DNA of 64,000 nt from Diprion similis (taxonomy: Eukaryota > Arthropoda > Insecta > Hymenoptera > Diprionidae), in assembly GCF_021155765.1 (NCBI RefSeq), contig NC_060105.1:7915001-7979000 (forward strand), written 5' to 3'. Under the pieces are notes generated by a model. It was not told the DNA's origin. It was given only the letters and a program-made list of their open reading frames with translations, and searched no databases. This document shows, one piece after another, positions 36,965 through 48,652 of the stretch (positions are counted from its first letter, which is position 1; each line of letters opens with the position of its first letter). The translations under genes were made by a program, and so were the position numbers.

Positions 36965-38814
36965 ACAAGTCCTTAAGGTGTACATATAAAAGTAAATAAG
37001 AAATATTTCAATAATCAGTAGCGAAAAATATTCTAAATATTGTCCCATCTTCTCCAGGTTTTACGACAATATTTTTTCAGTATTTGTTACAAATTTTTCA
37101 AGTGGTAGTCTAACAAAAAAAGAAATCTGAAAAATGAACCACCCTAATGCTCACCCTTGTGTTGAGGCATTCAACGCGAGGACGGATGCTGCATCCTCCG
37201 TTGTTGACGGTGCACTCGTCGATATCGATGCACCTGTATCCGTCACCGGTATATCCCGCAGGACATCCGCCGCAGGTATAAGATCCCGGCAAATTGACGC
37301 AGGTCACCATTGGGTCGATCGAACACGCCGGATGTTTGCCAGAGCACTCATCGACGTCTTTAATGCAGGCCGGATTTTCTTCGCTGACGCGTTCCCAACC
37401 CTGCGATATCAACGGATAAGACATCGGTGTTGAATAAGAGCGCGATGTGTGATAAATTCGAGGGCGAAATTCGCGATGCTTACCTGTTCGCAAATGCAGG
37501 TGTACCCGGCATGCCCCGAAGAGACAGAAACGCAGACACCGTGGCCGCAGAGATCGCGCGAATCTTCGTTGTTGCAGGCCATCGACTGTTTGGTACAGTG
37601 AATACCGTAATAATGTCCCTTGCATCTGCACCTGTTGTTGAACAAGGACAAAGATGTTAATCGGATCTTGTTTGTGAATATTTCATCTAGACAAGATCGC
37701 TTTATTCAAAAGAAAATAAACTTACTCGTACGTCCCAGGACGATTCGTACACTCAGCTCCGTTCTGACATCCGAGATCGGTTCCTGCGTATATGGCGCAT
37801 TCGTTGACGTCATCGTTACACCGCGGTCCCTGAAATGTGATTGAATGCCCGAATTACGCAAAGCTCGATTAATGAAGTTTTATCTAAGGATTCTATTATC
37901 AAACAAAAATTTATACCTCCCAACCTTCCCTGCAACGGCATTTATACCCGTCGATCATGTCCTCACATGTGCCGCCATTTTGGCAAGGATTACTCGCGCA
38001 CTCATTAGTTACAATCTTGCTCCAGATGACTTCGACTCGCATCTGTAGCTGTTTCAGCTACGGACCGAAATCAATCGTCAGTCGAAAGAATAAAGAAAAC
38101 AATAATGCCAAATATTTCACTTACGTCAATGGAGAGTTGACGGAATTGATCCGAGGTGGCAGCGTCGGCCGACTGGAATTCGAACGATTTTTATTTTTTC
38201 AAATACTGCAACAGATAATGCGCAATAAAATTTTCTACAAAGTAGACTGATTAGCTTACGGGCGTACGACGGGTGGGTCCATATTCCGTCTTCACAACGT
38301 TCTCATAATTTTCGGTGAGCTGTTTGACGGTATTTTGCAAGTCCGCGAGAGCTCCGTACTTCCATTTTTCGACCAACTGGGCAGCATCCTTGGCCTGAGT
38401 ATGATAAAGCAGACTTTTTTTTTTAAATCCGAGTGATAAATCACGCAATTAGTCTTTGATTGTTAGTTCATAGAAATTTTCAAGTCTATAGATATTGCGT
38501 TTGAACCAAGCTCACCGATCTTGCAGCTAACACCAGATCAATTCCGTTAACAGTAACGTAGCTCGTCCCGACGGTTTCTAGCGTGATGTTCCGGTCCTTG
38601 GCACTAGTAACGAAGAGGTTTCCATTCCGCACGTCAAGGACTGGTCTGAAAATTTTAAAAAAAACGAGACGCAGGTCGCAAAATTATCCCGAAAAAACGA
38701 GGCGTTGTGAGTTAAGACGAAAAAAGCTCACCTGTCGTCCAGCCACGCGAAAGTAATACGCGACAAGTGAAAAAGGATGGCTGCAGCGAGCCATCGACTC
38801 GTACCCAGGATCAT
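15876..38814 (-). CDS. Cubn: Cubilin: 8 EGF + 27 CUB domain endocytic receptor, complete
   Basis: Large extracellular peripheral-membrane receptor that, with amnionless, takes up proteins from body fluid (kidney tubule and gut in vertebrates; nephrocytes in flies). I joined 52 coding exons with consistent phase at every junction. The total is 11,235 coding nt and 3744 residues, close to what I recall for fly (about 3750) and human (3623) cubilin. Order: signal peptide, N-terminal helical stalk (to about residue 150), eight EGF repeats (to about 495), then 27 CUB domains of about 120 residues to the C-terminus. There is no transmembrane segment, as expected. The domain count equals that of mammalian cubilin. 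Exon lists are in the block entries. The stop at 15878-15876 follows a CUB-ending GWTISFSAV plus a short tail. A GTAAGT inside the last exon could give an alternative C-terminus. One intron holds an opposite-strand gene, and two introns hold transposon-derived elements. Confidence 0.96.
22893..24203. other. Downstream part of the large cubilin intron (left of the nested gene)
   Basis: Intronic AT-rich sequence between cubilin exon 31 (ending at 22892) and the nested plus-strand gene. It probably includes the nested gene's promoter. No further exon was found. Confidence 0.6.
24204..24238 (+). promoter_or_regulatory. Core promoter of the nested lysine-rich gene: TATA box and initiator
   Basis: TATAAA at 24204-24209 is followed 28 nt later by TCACAGT at 24232-24238, an initiator-like site at the expected distance. 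The first ATG lies about 115 nt further on, at 24349. Confidence 0.55.
24349..26024 (+). CDS. Lysine-rich secreted protein, unknown function, nested in a cubilin intron
   Basis: Three exons join in frame: 24349-24353 (only ATG plus two bases, donor GTGAGT), 24494-24634, 24857-26024, giving 437 residues. It starts [20 protein letters not shown], a clear signal peptide, followed by KTKRD, a possible dibasic cleavage site. The mature part is extremely hydrophilic, rich in Lys, Glu, Asn and Ser, with no globular domain recognised and seven scattered cysteines, mostly in the C-terminal half. It looks intrinsically disordered. It has its own TATA box and poly(A) signal and is antisense to cubilin, entirely inside the intron between cubilin exons 30 and 31. 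I do not recognise a family. Candidates are a secreted or ER-resident disordered protein, or a lineage-restricted gene. The 1.1-kb open frame and clean splice joins make it a real gene rather than a shadow. Confidence 0.8.
26121..26126 (+). terminator. Poly(A) signal of the nested gene
   Basis: AATAAA about 97 nt after the nested gene's stop codon and about 130 nt before the cubilin exon on the other strand. Confidence 0.7.
26255..30249 (-). other. Cubilin block: second half of CUB10 to first half of CUB17
   Basis: Exons (high to low): 30249-29979, 29796-29551, 29410-28899, 28806-28611, 28507-28142, 28026-27830, 27537-27386, 27026-26841, 26741-26560, 26476-26255. CUB13 (in 29410-28899 and 28806-28611) lacks the usual first cysteine ([11 protein letters not shown] in place of CGG). 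The exon 26476-26255 ends one base into a codon (donor GTAAGT at 26254), and that codon completes exactly at 22892, giving the CUB17 read-through [10 protein letters not shown] across the gene-containing intron. Confidence 0.9.
30343..36186 (-). other. Cubilin block: EGF8 and CUB1 to first half of CUB10
   Basis: Exons (high to low): 36186-35858, 35621-35265, 35122-34960, 34707-34517, 34373-33845, 33612-33387, 33238-32921, 32186-32023, 31788-31447, 31337-30981, 30878-30343. These CUB domains are the most canonical (CGG, SPNYP, the Glu/Asp calcium-site residues, YCG, GF). In mammals CUB5-8 bind intrinsic factor-cobalamin. The equivalent domains are present here, but insects are not known to have intrinsic factor, so the ligand must differ. 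CUB8 begins VCHKKL rather than CGG. Confidence 0.92.
32238..32803. mobile_element. Fold-back MITE in a cubilin intron
   Basis: About 566 bp, non-coding, with long terminal inverted repeats. The left end starts TAGGGTGTCGCAAA and the right end reads, on the reverse strand, TAGGGTGGCGCAAA. The similarity continues inward for about 120 bp (including a shared CTCGTGTGACAAAATG box), roughly 85-90% by eye. The centre contains a 27-nt A run. It fills most of the 733-nt intron between exons 33238-32921 and 32186-32023. No clear target duplication could be found. The termini resemble those of the element at 36677-37146. Confidence 0.8.
36677..37146. mobile_element. hAT-like miniature transposon (MITE) on a cubilin splice donor
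   Basis: A 470-bp non-coding element bounded by inverted termini TAGGGTGGT ... ACCACCCTA and flanked by a perfect 8-bp direct repeat ATGCTCAC (36669-36676 and 37147-37154). Eight-bp target duplications and short A/G-rich termini are typical of hAT-superfamily elements, so a non-autonomous hAT is the likeliest origin. It carries a 54-nt AT microsatellite (36907-36960) and no coding sequence. Without the element and one repeat copy the host intron would be only about 85 nt. Confidence 0.82.
36907..36960. repeat. AT dinucleotide microsatellite, 54 nt
   Basis: Uninterrupted AT run of about 27 units inside the MITE in the cubilin intron. It is probably highly length-variable between individuals. 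Confidence 0.95.
38125..38814 (-). other. Cubilin block: signal peptide and N-terminal helical stalk
   Basis: Exons 38814-38732, 38645-38516, 38394-38260, 38172-38125. The start ATG opens a signal peptide ([20 protein letters not shown]) ending near TFAW. The following about 110 residues have a predicted amphipathic helical character ([20 protein letters not shown]), matching the mammalian cubilin N-terminus, which trimerises and binds amnionless. Confidence 0.88.
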
Positions 38815-41800
38815 GTCGTGTAAAAATGATCTCTACGGATATATTTATACGAAAGTAAACATTAAACCTATAACATATTATTACTGGGTTAAAACAGACA
38901 CTCTCGTAGCCACTGTTTCCAGCGAACTGAATAGGCGAGAGGCGTAGCAATTCGGTTGAACACTGATAACGAATGCTCAACCAAGGGGCGTTTTCAATAA
39001 CACCCAATATCGAATTACACTGAAACTGAGAAATTCCCGAATCGTTCAACGCACTTTTATATCTTTCTAACAACGCAGGAACAAATCTGTAATCAATAGA
39101 TCAGGATATTATGAGACTGTCATTTAGAGTGCATGCGATCCAATTTGTTTTACAATGGTAATTGATACTTCAGATTATCATTATTACAGGTGACAACAAG
39201 TATTACGCCGCGTTTAGGGTAACCACTCAAAACTTTATTGGTACGTGATAATAATGATATTGACTGCACATTAGTTTCATTATACAATGTGGTTTTTTGG
39301 CTTTTTAATGAACATTTGCATATTATATCAGTGGTTTTAAGATAAGGAGATCAGAACAAGTTAAATTTTACAATTAGTGAACATCAAGATGCAATCTTGT
39401 TGTAGTACATGACTTTCTATTTGAAGTACGTGATTTCTCAAACTTACGCGTGAAAAGTATTTTATTCCTTTGATTGTTATTGATCATCGGTAATAATTAT
39501 ACTTATTAGCGAGGCTAAACTTGTGTTCGATTACTGATTTTGTTCGAAGAGTAAGAAATGAAATTGTTATGGAAACAATTTTAAGGTAACTGAATCTTTA
39601 ACTTCTTAAACTGTCAAAGTTAATCGATCTCTATCGATCTCCATCATTTCTGTATAAATAATTTAGTCTCTATCGACGGTTTCAACTTTCATGTTGTATA
39701 GATAATATTTTGAAAATTTCCCTGATCGCAAATTGAAGTTTATACGTATTTGACTTCAAGCATTTGTTCCAAATATTTGTTCTATTCCTCGTATAATATT
39801 TATTTACACTATATCAGCATATATTAATTATATATATTATATATATTCATCAGATATGTAATTTAGAATTGCTCGTACAATAATTATATACGATAGCTCG
39901 TATGTAATTCTCAACAGCAATAAATCTTTGTACCTATTACGTGAACAGATATTTAATTTGTAGGATCTCCAACGCCTGTAAGATTTACGTACAAATTTCC
40001 ATAAAAATTTTGAGTCTTTTTTTTTTTACCAGAAACGAACTCACGCCTATATTTTTCGTAGTAATATGGAATAAGACAAAACTAACAGTGTTGTGAGATG
40101 AAACATGTTAAAAAGAGATTCAAAAAAATTCACTTTCACCGAATTCCTAGGTATAAGAGGGTTTAAAATTTTCCGTTCAAGCCCGAGGGAGGAGAGAATA
40201 AAAATAAAGACAGATTCCAGGTCGCTGGACATCCTGGATTGTCCTGGACGTCGATAACACTGTACAACAGATCTCCTTCTTCATGGGCTACATACGATAA
40301 CTAACTGTAATAGTATATCGATATGTATCTATGTAATTGCGGTTTTTTTTTGGAAATTTTTTTTTTAATATGTCTAATGAGCTGAGACAAGTGAATAGCT
40401 ATTGTGCAGGATATTATTCTTGAGAAGAATAAAACTGCAATTACATACTACGATAACGGTCGACTTGGTTGAATTTCAGTATACACGTAGATATATATTA
40501 TGTATTATAATGCAGATAATACAGCAATGCCGAAAAAGCGTAAAATAAAAATACAGCCGTAGGGGGTAAATAAGTGATAATATATTATAATATTCTCCAT
40601 GTGTGTTTTTATCGCGGGAAATACGTTCAGCAGTATAATAGTAACAAGCAATTTGTTATGTTACAACTGCACACGCAAAGATCATTCGGTATATAACTTT
40701 GATATATGAATTATAGGTATATATAATATATGTATAATAATATAATATAGGCGATTAAACAATTTCTATACACGTAAAATCGACGGAACGTTTCAATAAA
40801 TAATTTTTGTCTATTATACTCTGTATATATACGTATAGAAATGCACGCGATTGGTGTCTGCCGAATTATACGAATTCGAGATATATTATTATTATTATAC
40901 ACGTTAGCGTGGATATGTAGTACACGTCGTCTTTTCATTACTCTAATAATTAACAGTAAAATTCGGAGTAAGTTAACAGTACATGTAGCCAGAATTTAAT
41001 TATTTATAAACATGGAATTATTGATTTGATTTGTAATTATATGTAATTCGAATCGTGTATATATTTGTAATAATTAATATTTTTAACCAAATGTGTGTAT
41101 GCGATAACTTTACTTAACAGCAAGCAAAACTCAACTTATCTTAACTAACCTTCACTTGAAATAAATAAATTCATTTTTAATTCTATTGATCAATTCCATT
41201 ATTGTATTGCCGCAAGTGATATATGATAAATATTATTTCCTCTACGAAGTGTTGAATTTGTTTTTAAACATAACTAATTTCGTTCTACTTCATTTCGACC
41301 CTTGTATCATCATATTAAACGTTATTATATCAATTTATATAACACTTTGTTTTCAACTACCTAACGGCTTACTATACTAATTCATTATTACGTATTTTTT
41401 TTTATCTGTATAATATTTCTACTTGTTAATTTGTTTTTATCATCGCGTATCAATTGTACTGCACAGTTCTAAAAAAAACTTGCACAATGCCAAAAACAAA
41501 TTGTTCTTACAGAGTGAAGGCAGAAAAATTTTTAACCGTCAAGCCTTTATCTAAAAAAAAACTTTACATGTTATCGCCATTCTATGATAACAACTATCCT
41601 CGACACTCTGCACATGAACTTTTCCCTTATTAAATATATCCTTAAAGATTCAAGCAGAAGTGGAGTCTTCGACCTATTCAGAATGGCAGGCAAACGTCAT
41701 CTCGACACAACCGCCGCAGATTTGGCATTTCGGTTGAAACCTCAATGATTAATATAATACAAAAGCTGTGGCAGGTATAATAAAATAACTGCGAAAAATT

Positions 41801-42107
41801 TAAAAGGATCGATAATTCGCGTAAATCTCAATACTTCATCGCGTTATAATTTATGCCTATAAGATCCTCCGAACCTATCTAAAAGAATTAGATTTCTTGT
41901 GTTTTCGTCCTTATTTTTAAAAATATATATATTTTTTTTTTTTAATTTTATATATATATATATTATAATAAAATTTGATCATATAATACTCTGGAGGTAT
42001 ATCAGGGGTATAACAATTATAATAATGATATAATTATTCCTCCTTTGGACTGAAATTCGCAGTCATACACGCTGTACGAATAAATGTAATGTATCGGTGA
42101 GACGATA
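38815..42107. other. Cubilin promoter side and Ly6 gene 3' flank, no gene seen
   Basis: The first few hundred bases are the presumed cubilin promoter and 5' UTR. The rest is AT-rich with no supported open frame. The far end should hold the Ly6 gene's 3' UTR. An ATTAAA-type signal on the minus strand at 41946-41941 is a possible poly(A) site. Confidence 0.5.
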
Positions 42108-45100
42108 CTATTGTTTCATCGAAAAAGCGACGAAAACCCTGGCGACTAGGGCACCGAGAATCAGGGATGCTGGTGAGCTTGCAGGAGGGGTCGTTGCTGC
42201 ATTGCAGAGATCGGTTGTACACGAGCAAAAGGTTGTGTGAACGTCGTGCGTGCCGCTTCTTCCCACGCAATCTTTGTCGTCTCTAGGATCCTTTATGAAA
42301 CCGCAACCTCGTACGACCCGCACTTTTCCGTATACTATGAAAGGAGAGAGATAGATGGATGGATAGATAGATAGATAAATCGATAGATGAATGGAACGTT
42401 GATTATTATCTTTGCGTTGGGAGAAGAAAAAAAAAAAAAGTGCAAGGAAGAGTGTGAAGAGAAAAAATAAGCTGTTCGACGTGATAAAAACCATGAATAA
42501 CACAAGTGGAAAAATGAAGAAAAATGAAATTAATACTTTTTTCTTTTACACTAGACGTTAAAGACGATAAAGAAAAAAAAATCAGCCTGATAGTAAAACA
42601 CCAGTGAAATTCGAAATGTCATTCATTTTTTTTGAAAATGGCCCGATACTATATCCATTCTAGTCAATCATAGATAGGAGATGTTGAAAATCGTTAATAT
42701 GAAAGATTTGCTACATATACTTACGGATAAGGTCGAACAGTTTTTTAAAACCGTCGCGATTCGCGTTACCAAGCAGATATCAATTTCCAAATGCGTTCAT
42801 TGTATTGTAAGAACTTTGATAAAGATAACATAACAATTCTCTAATAATTATGAGAATACTTGATATTGAATTTTTCACAACTGCAGCCAATTGAAAGAAA
42901 GTCAAGTGATGAAAAATTTTGGTCATGAGTTGGGTAATTTTTTTTTTCATCTTTTACCTTTCATTGCTTAAATAAAATTATAATGTCTATACATAATTAT
43001 ATAGTCGATAAAACCAGCGAAGAGAAATCATGTGCAAATAAATCGCCAAAGTAAATGTGACTGATTATTTCATATTACTGATTATTCTCTGCAATGTTCC
43101 TCAGATTTTCATATTTTTCAAACAACCGCATAAACATTATGCAAGCATTAGGACTATAAAATGAAAATTTCGTGGTACAGCTGATAATGCAGCAAATTTT
43201 TCGCCATGTGAATATAATTATACTGATAGATATATATATATCCATATACTTTCGCGCAATTGCTAAACTATAAGTGGATACGTAAAAAATTTCATTACAG
43301 AGCGTTTCAACTTTCTCCCCAGTCTTCCCCAACTGGTAAAGTTTCTCTTTTAACCATGCGATAACGCTATTTTGCTGCACATATAGTAATTACATTGTAT
43401 TTACTGCAAAATCCTTTAGCGAATAATCATAGATTTCGTCTTTCAATTTTCGTGTCTCCAGCATCAAAAATTTTATAAAAGTAAGAAAAAGACCTAAAGT
43501 CATAAAAATGCAACTTGACATCAACGATTGCTGCTGAAGGGGACAAAAACCGCAATGCAGACGTGCCTAGACCTCGTTTCCGTGCCAACTATCACGAGAA
43601 ACTGTCAATAATTGCTGACGAACTAGAAACTTACTGGCACATTACATACAACACTACATCCAAGCCAACATCCGGTGGGACTCCTGCACTTTTCAGCCCG
43701 ATCGCGTGTCTACATTATGGTGTCACTTATTTAGGGTTGTTGACGAATTTTTTCCACTCCACCCCCCAAATCAACTTCAAATAAATCTAAAACAATTGCG
43801 TCATTTTTTTAGATTTCAGAAAAACTTGTTTCCTCGGTATAAATTTTGCGAATTTGAAATCGTCGATTAAACGATTAATCGAAAAATCTATCTATCAACA
43901 GAAATGGCCGATTAATCGATCAATCGCACAGCACCGCTATAGATCCAATACACAGACCAAATCTCAAGCATCTCGTATTTCCTCAGTTTTTACTCACTTT
44001 TTTGCGAGGTCTTTCTGCACAGAGTCGGATCGGCATTCCCAAGGTGTTCGAGTCGGGGTTGAAAACTGCAGTTTACTGTGCCCAGGCTGTATGGATCAAA
44101 GGGATCGCCGCATCTAGGATCGTACTCGCTGTTGCACTGGTAGCAGACAATTGCATCCCCTGAAATTTTTGCAATTAACATATAATTACATACGGCGATG
44201 AGAAATCGAAAAAGTACCTGCAAAAGTAATGATTGCGAGATCGATGAGATCATATAATGCAATTTTTGAATTTTCTACTTATTCAAAACTTACAATTTTT
44301 TTCTCCCATTTAATTCGCATTGTTTCGAGTAAAATCTGTACCGGACTTGCAGGAAATATTTACCTACTTTTACTACTTTTCTTATAAAAAAAAAAAAAAT
44401 TAGCCATTTGTCAAAGGAAAAGTTAAACGTTGCGGATTCTGCCGAAACTGAAATGGAATACGCGTTAATATGCCTGGAAACCCTGTTCTCAAAATAGTTG
44501 GATAATCGGTTCCCATACACTGAACTATAACTAGTGTATTTCAACTTTTAACGAGGTTGAACCCAAGTCATTGAATATAAAAATTCAACAAATACACAAT
44601 CAACGAAAATTATTTGCAATAAAATGGTATATAAGTACAGATTTTACAAAAAGTACAAGAAGACTTTCGATACAAAAATAAAGGCGAATCAATGGCAGCG
44701 ATTTACGTTTTTTTTTTTTCTTCTTATTTTTCAATTATTTCTCATTGTGTAATTCGTTCTTGTCGTCAATTATTTCCTTTCCCAAGCACCCTGGTACGCA
44801 TGCAAGGATTGCAGGCTGCAAAGTGGGTCAGTATACCCTGCACTATACGCTTCAATAGTCGCACTTATAGATACATATGTAAAGTATACGTGTGTCATGT
44901 ATGTACATCCCTACGTGACGTGATCCACGTGACTCGACCCTGCATGCTTATCGACATCATAAACGCGGAAGTGTAAAGGAAAGAATTCCTTACATTATAA
45001 AACAATCAAGTTACTGCATAAATTATAACCAGCTCATGAAAATCCATTGTAACAATATAAATACTTGTGTTTGTAATCGGTGGATAGTAGAATAATTTAC

Positions 45101-48100
45101 TCGTATTTTGTTGAATATCGTAAGAATTTAATTTAATACGTGCTTTTCTACAGCGATAGCTTTTCTCGCGATTGAATTATCGCTAGTTTTATACTGTTTT
45201 ATAATAAACCTAATACGCTCAATACTGTGCAAGCATTAAACGTCGGTCACGATGCATAATATATGTAGGATTCACGCGTGTCACATACAGACTTCACTAG
45301 GTTACACAGTTATTCGCGAATCTATGTTATGCACATACATACACGAATACGTGTATGTGTATACATATGTATACACGAATATGGATAGTTACGTGACTTA
45401 TCGAAAGGACACATCGCGATATTTGTCTTACTTTGCGATTTTACCGTTTGAGCTGATTAGTAATTCGTGTGTCGGGTGCATATTTTTTTTATTTATATAT
45501 TTATCTTTTTTTTTAACATATATGGTGTTAAGACACTTTCGTGTCTCTTGATATTTAAAAATATACGTACGAAAAAACCGCAATTACAGATTTTTTTACA
45601 TCCGACATGAGTATTAGACATTTTTTATTTTATTTTCGACTTGTTGCACGATATTTCTTTTTTCAAATAATTTGCACATCCATGATGATTATTTATTGCA
45701 CATCTCTGCTGATATTAATGTCAGAATTTTTTATACTTCGAGGATAACGTGTAGTGTAATCAGAATGTCATGTTATTATGTGTCAAATTTCACGCAACGT
45801 GGTGGAATATCCAATATTTTTCTTTGCATATGAGTAAAATTTGCATCGATTGATATTCACGATATAGTTTGGGTGAATTTATATAATTTTTTTTCAAATC
45901 TTTGCGCAGATTTGGCACATTTTAAGTAGAATTTATGTCAAGCAATATCGACTTGAATCTTATAGATTTTTGAAGGTATCAGGCTGTAAAAAAAGTCAAC
46001 AGTGTTCGCGTATCATGATATTGAAATTATAAAATAAAATTCATCAGTTGGACAAAATTATGTCACGATAAATGATTCTCCGCGGAGATATAAAGTTGCA
46101 TAATTATATAAGGAAATAAAAACCACAACTCGATTTAAAGACGTCGATATAACCAGTTGACATTTCCTGTAGCGACATTTGAACGCACTTAAAACAAGAC
46201 CTTCGATCTTGCACCGGGAGAGCAGCTGTGAGGAGTGAAATCGGTTCGTCTTTCATAATGTTATAGGCCCACATCTAAACTGCCATACCAAAGAATTTAT
46301 TCTACATGATATAAGAGAAAAATGAATTATATAATAACGGAATAATATGTACTTGAACTTTCTCAGAGAAACAATAATCAGATATTTTATTATTTTTATT
46401 ATATTAATATAAATATAATGATTCTCCGATGCGGGAATTGAGTAAAAAGCATAAATGGGTCATTTTTTTCCATTTTCCATTATCCACGGAACTTATAATT
46501 GTTTTTTAATTTTGAAAGATCATTTTTTCCAATTTCCATACAATTTTAATAATAACGCGCGACTGAACGAAGGCTTGAGAAATGCACTCACATGCTATTT
46601 CGTGCAATATGCAGTGCCACAAGCAGCAATGAATTTCTCTGTCAACGATAAGCTTGAGGCGCGTAAATTTTTAAGTTCATTGCTCGCTAGGCATTAACTA
46701 CATTACGGAAGGATTGTTCAGTCGTAGGTTGAATATAGATTGTCGCGTTTTCCCAGTTGAATTCAGACCATAAGCTGCTTGTGTATAACAACGGATGTGT
46801 CTATACGCGTGATTTAGGTGCCTGCAAACGTCTTTGGCTTCTTTACGTTCTACATTTTTTTCTCTATTTCTTCTTCGGCGATCCTAAAAATAGCTTCACG
46901 TCCTAACGAAGGTTGATTCACCAAAAATTATCGATACTTTTTACTAATTTTATCACGATTTAATCACACATTGAGTATTTTTCAAGTTTATTATATTCCT
47001 AAGCTACGAACTTTTTGTAAAAATAAAACAACAGAATATACCGAAATTATGAACAAATTCAAGTTTATATATACACACCAATGCATCATTTTCGATCCAT
47101 TTTTATTTTACTCCGACTAGACTATTTTCTTTAAACTCATTGGAATAGATTTATTTTTTTCATTAATCAATTCGATATTGCAATTTTTCGTCGTGAAAGA
47201 ATTTGAAATTAAGCATCGTTAATTTTAACGTTTGCTTGTAATTCCAGTACACTTGTCTTGTCTATTTTTAAATATTCTTCCTGGATTACAAAAATTATAA
47301 TATTCGACAACCACTCAATGTACAACTATTCCGTAATAAAATTGTAAAAAAAAAAACATCGAAAAACCCTTTTCAATGCTGATGCTGCGGTATAATGAGA
47401 ACGTAGTTTGCGCGTTTGCTGACTACGTAATAAAGGGCTGATTGTAAGAATTGCGACACGTGGGTCACACGAGTGTCACCCCGGTTAGCTAGGCCATTTT
47501 GTTCCAACTTACGTAGGTGCAATACTTATTTTTATTGGACAGTTGTCCTTCCCTTGTTAGAGAGCGTTTTGGAAGCCATCATTTCATCGCCCAGTAAACC
47601 GACTGACGATGTGTCTTCCTTGTTATACAAGATACGTGAGATTAACTAGTTCAGCATTGTGTGAAAATGACGACGGTATAAAAAGTTAGAAAAATATCTT
47701 GTTTTGACACATTTTCGTGATCTAAGAACGTAATATGTTATACAATGAGATGAATCTTTTCGATTGTGAATAGTTCGCACGCACCTGTGGCGTATATATG
47801 GATAAGGCGATGATAATAATATAATACAATAATATATATGTATTACAGTATGTGTTTAATTTTAATTATACAACGCGGAATGAGTATAAGTATATGGTTA
47901 TATACAGGCGTTGAGAAACGAGGTATAACTCACGTAGGTACGTACATCCATAAATCCCGTGTATCTATGTATCGACTGCATCGTATTTGGTAATATGAAC
48001 GCGGTGAGAATGTAAATTCGCGAATTCAATTTATACAGCATCTAAGTATTCATCAAGGTTGAGCCTTGTTACGTATTCTCGCAAGAGTTTGAGGAGAAAG

Positions 48101-48619
48101 ATCGGCATTTGCGCGAATCCAAAAACTTCTAACTTCTAGCGAAGCACGAAATAATTAAGATTGTTTCTCAATTAAAGATAAGGTTAACACATATTCGTAG
48201 ATTTTTTTGCTAGTTCTACGTAGTACTGGAAACGTATTTGCATAATTAAATCTAGCAGAATATATAATATATACATATATAATATATGCACAGTAAAGTT
48301 GTAGGAAACTTTGAAAGAGAAGAAAATGTCGAAATCGTAGGCAGGAATTACAATAACTTTTGGGGATGTACATAATTTTTAATACGACACTAATTAGGGG
48401 AAAAATGATAAAAATCATTGAAACGAGTAGATTCGAGCCGTGTTCGGCTGTGTAATAATGAAAAAACTGCAAAAGGTTAAAAGAAAATCACTTTAGGTAT
48501 TCGTGCGCGACTAGACATGTTAAAAAAGAAAAATTTGAAACTAGGAAGAACTTTGGTTCTCAAATAGAGTTGAATATAATGCATTCCACTGGATTGTACT
48601 CGCGCGAAATTCGATATTC

Positions 48620-48652
<33 letters not shown>

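Larger units (their letters stand above)
35858..38057 (-). other. Cubilin block: eight EGF-like domains
   Basis: Exons (high to low): 38057-37917, 37829-37726, 37631-37484, 37400-37155, 36591-36270, and the first part of 36186-35858. Eight six-cysteine EGF modules can be read in order. Several start with the calcium-binding consensus (DVNEC, DVDEC, DIDEC). The last, [15 protein letters not shown], runs into CUB1 at about 36040. In the exon at 37400-37155 the donor GTGAGCAT coincides with a transposon target duplication. Confidence 0.92.

Noticed and set aside
43515-43784. 89-codon plus-strand frame with some protein-like composition
   Set aside because: No recognised motif, no splice context, and it lies inside the second Ly6 intron on the opposite strand. 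A fragment of a mobile element cannot be excluded, but nothing supports it directly.
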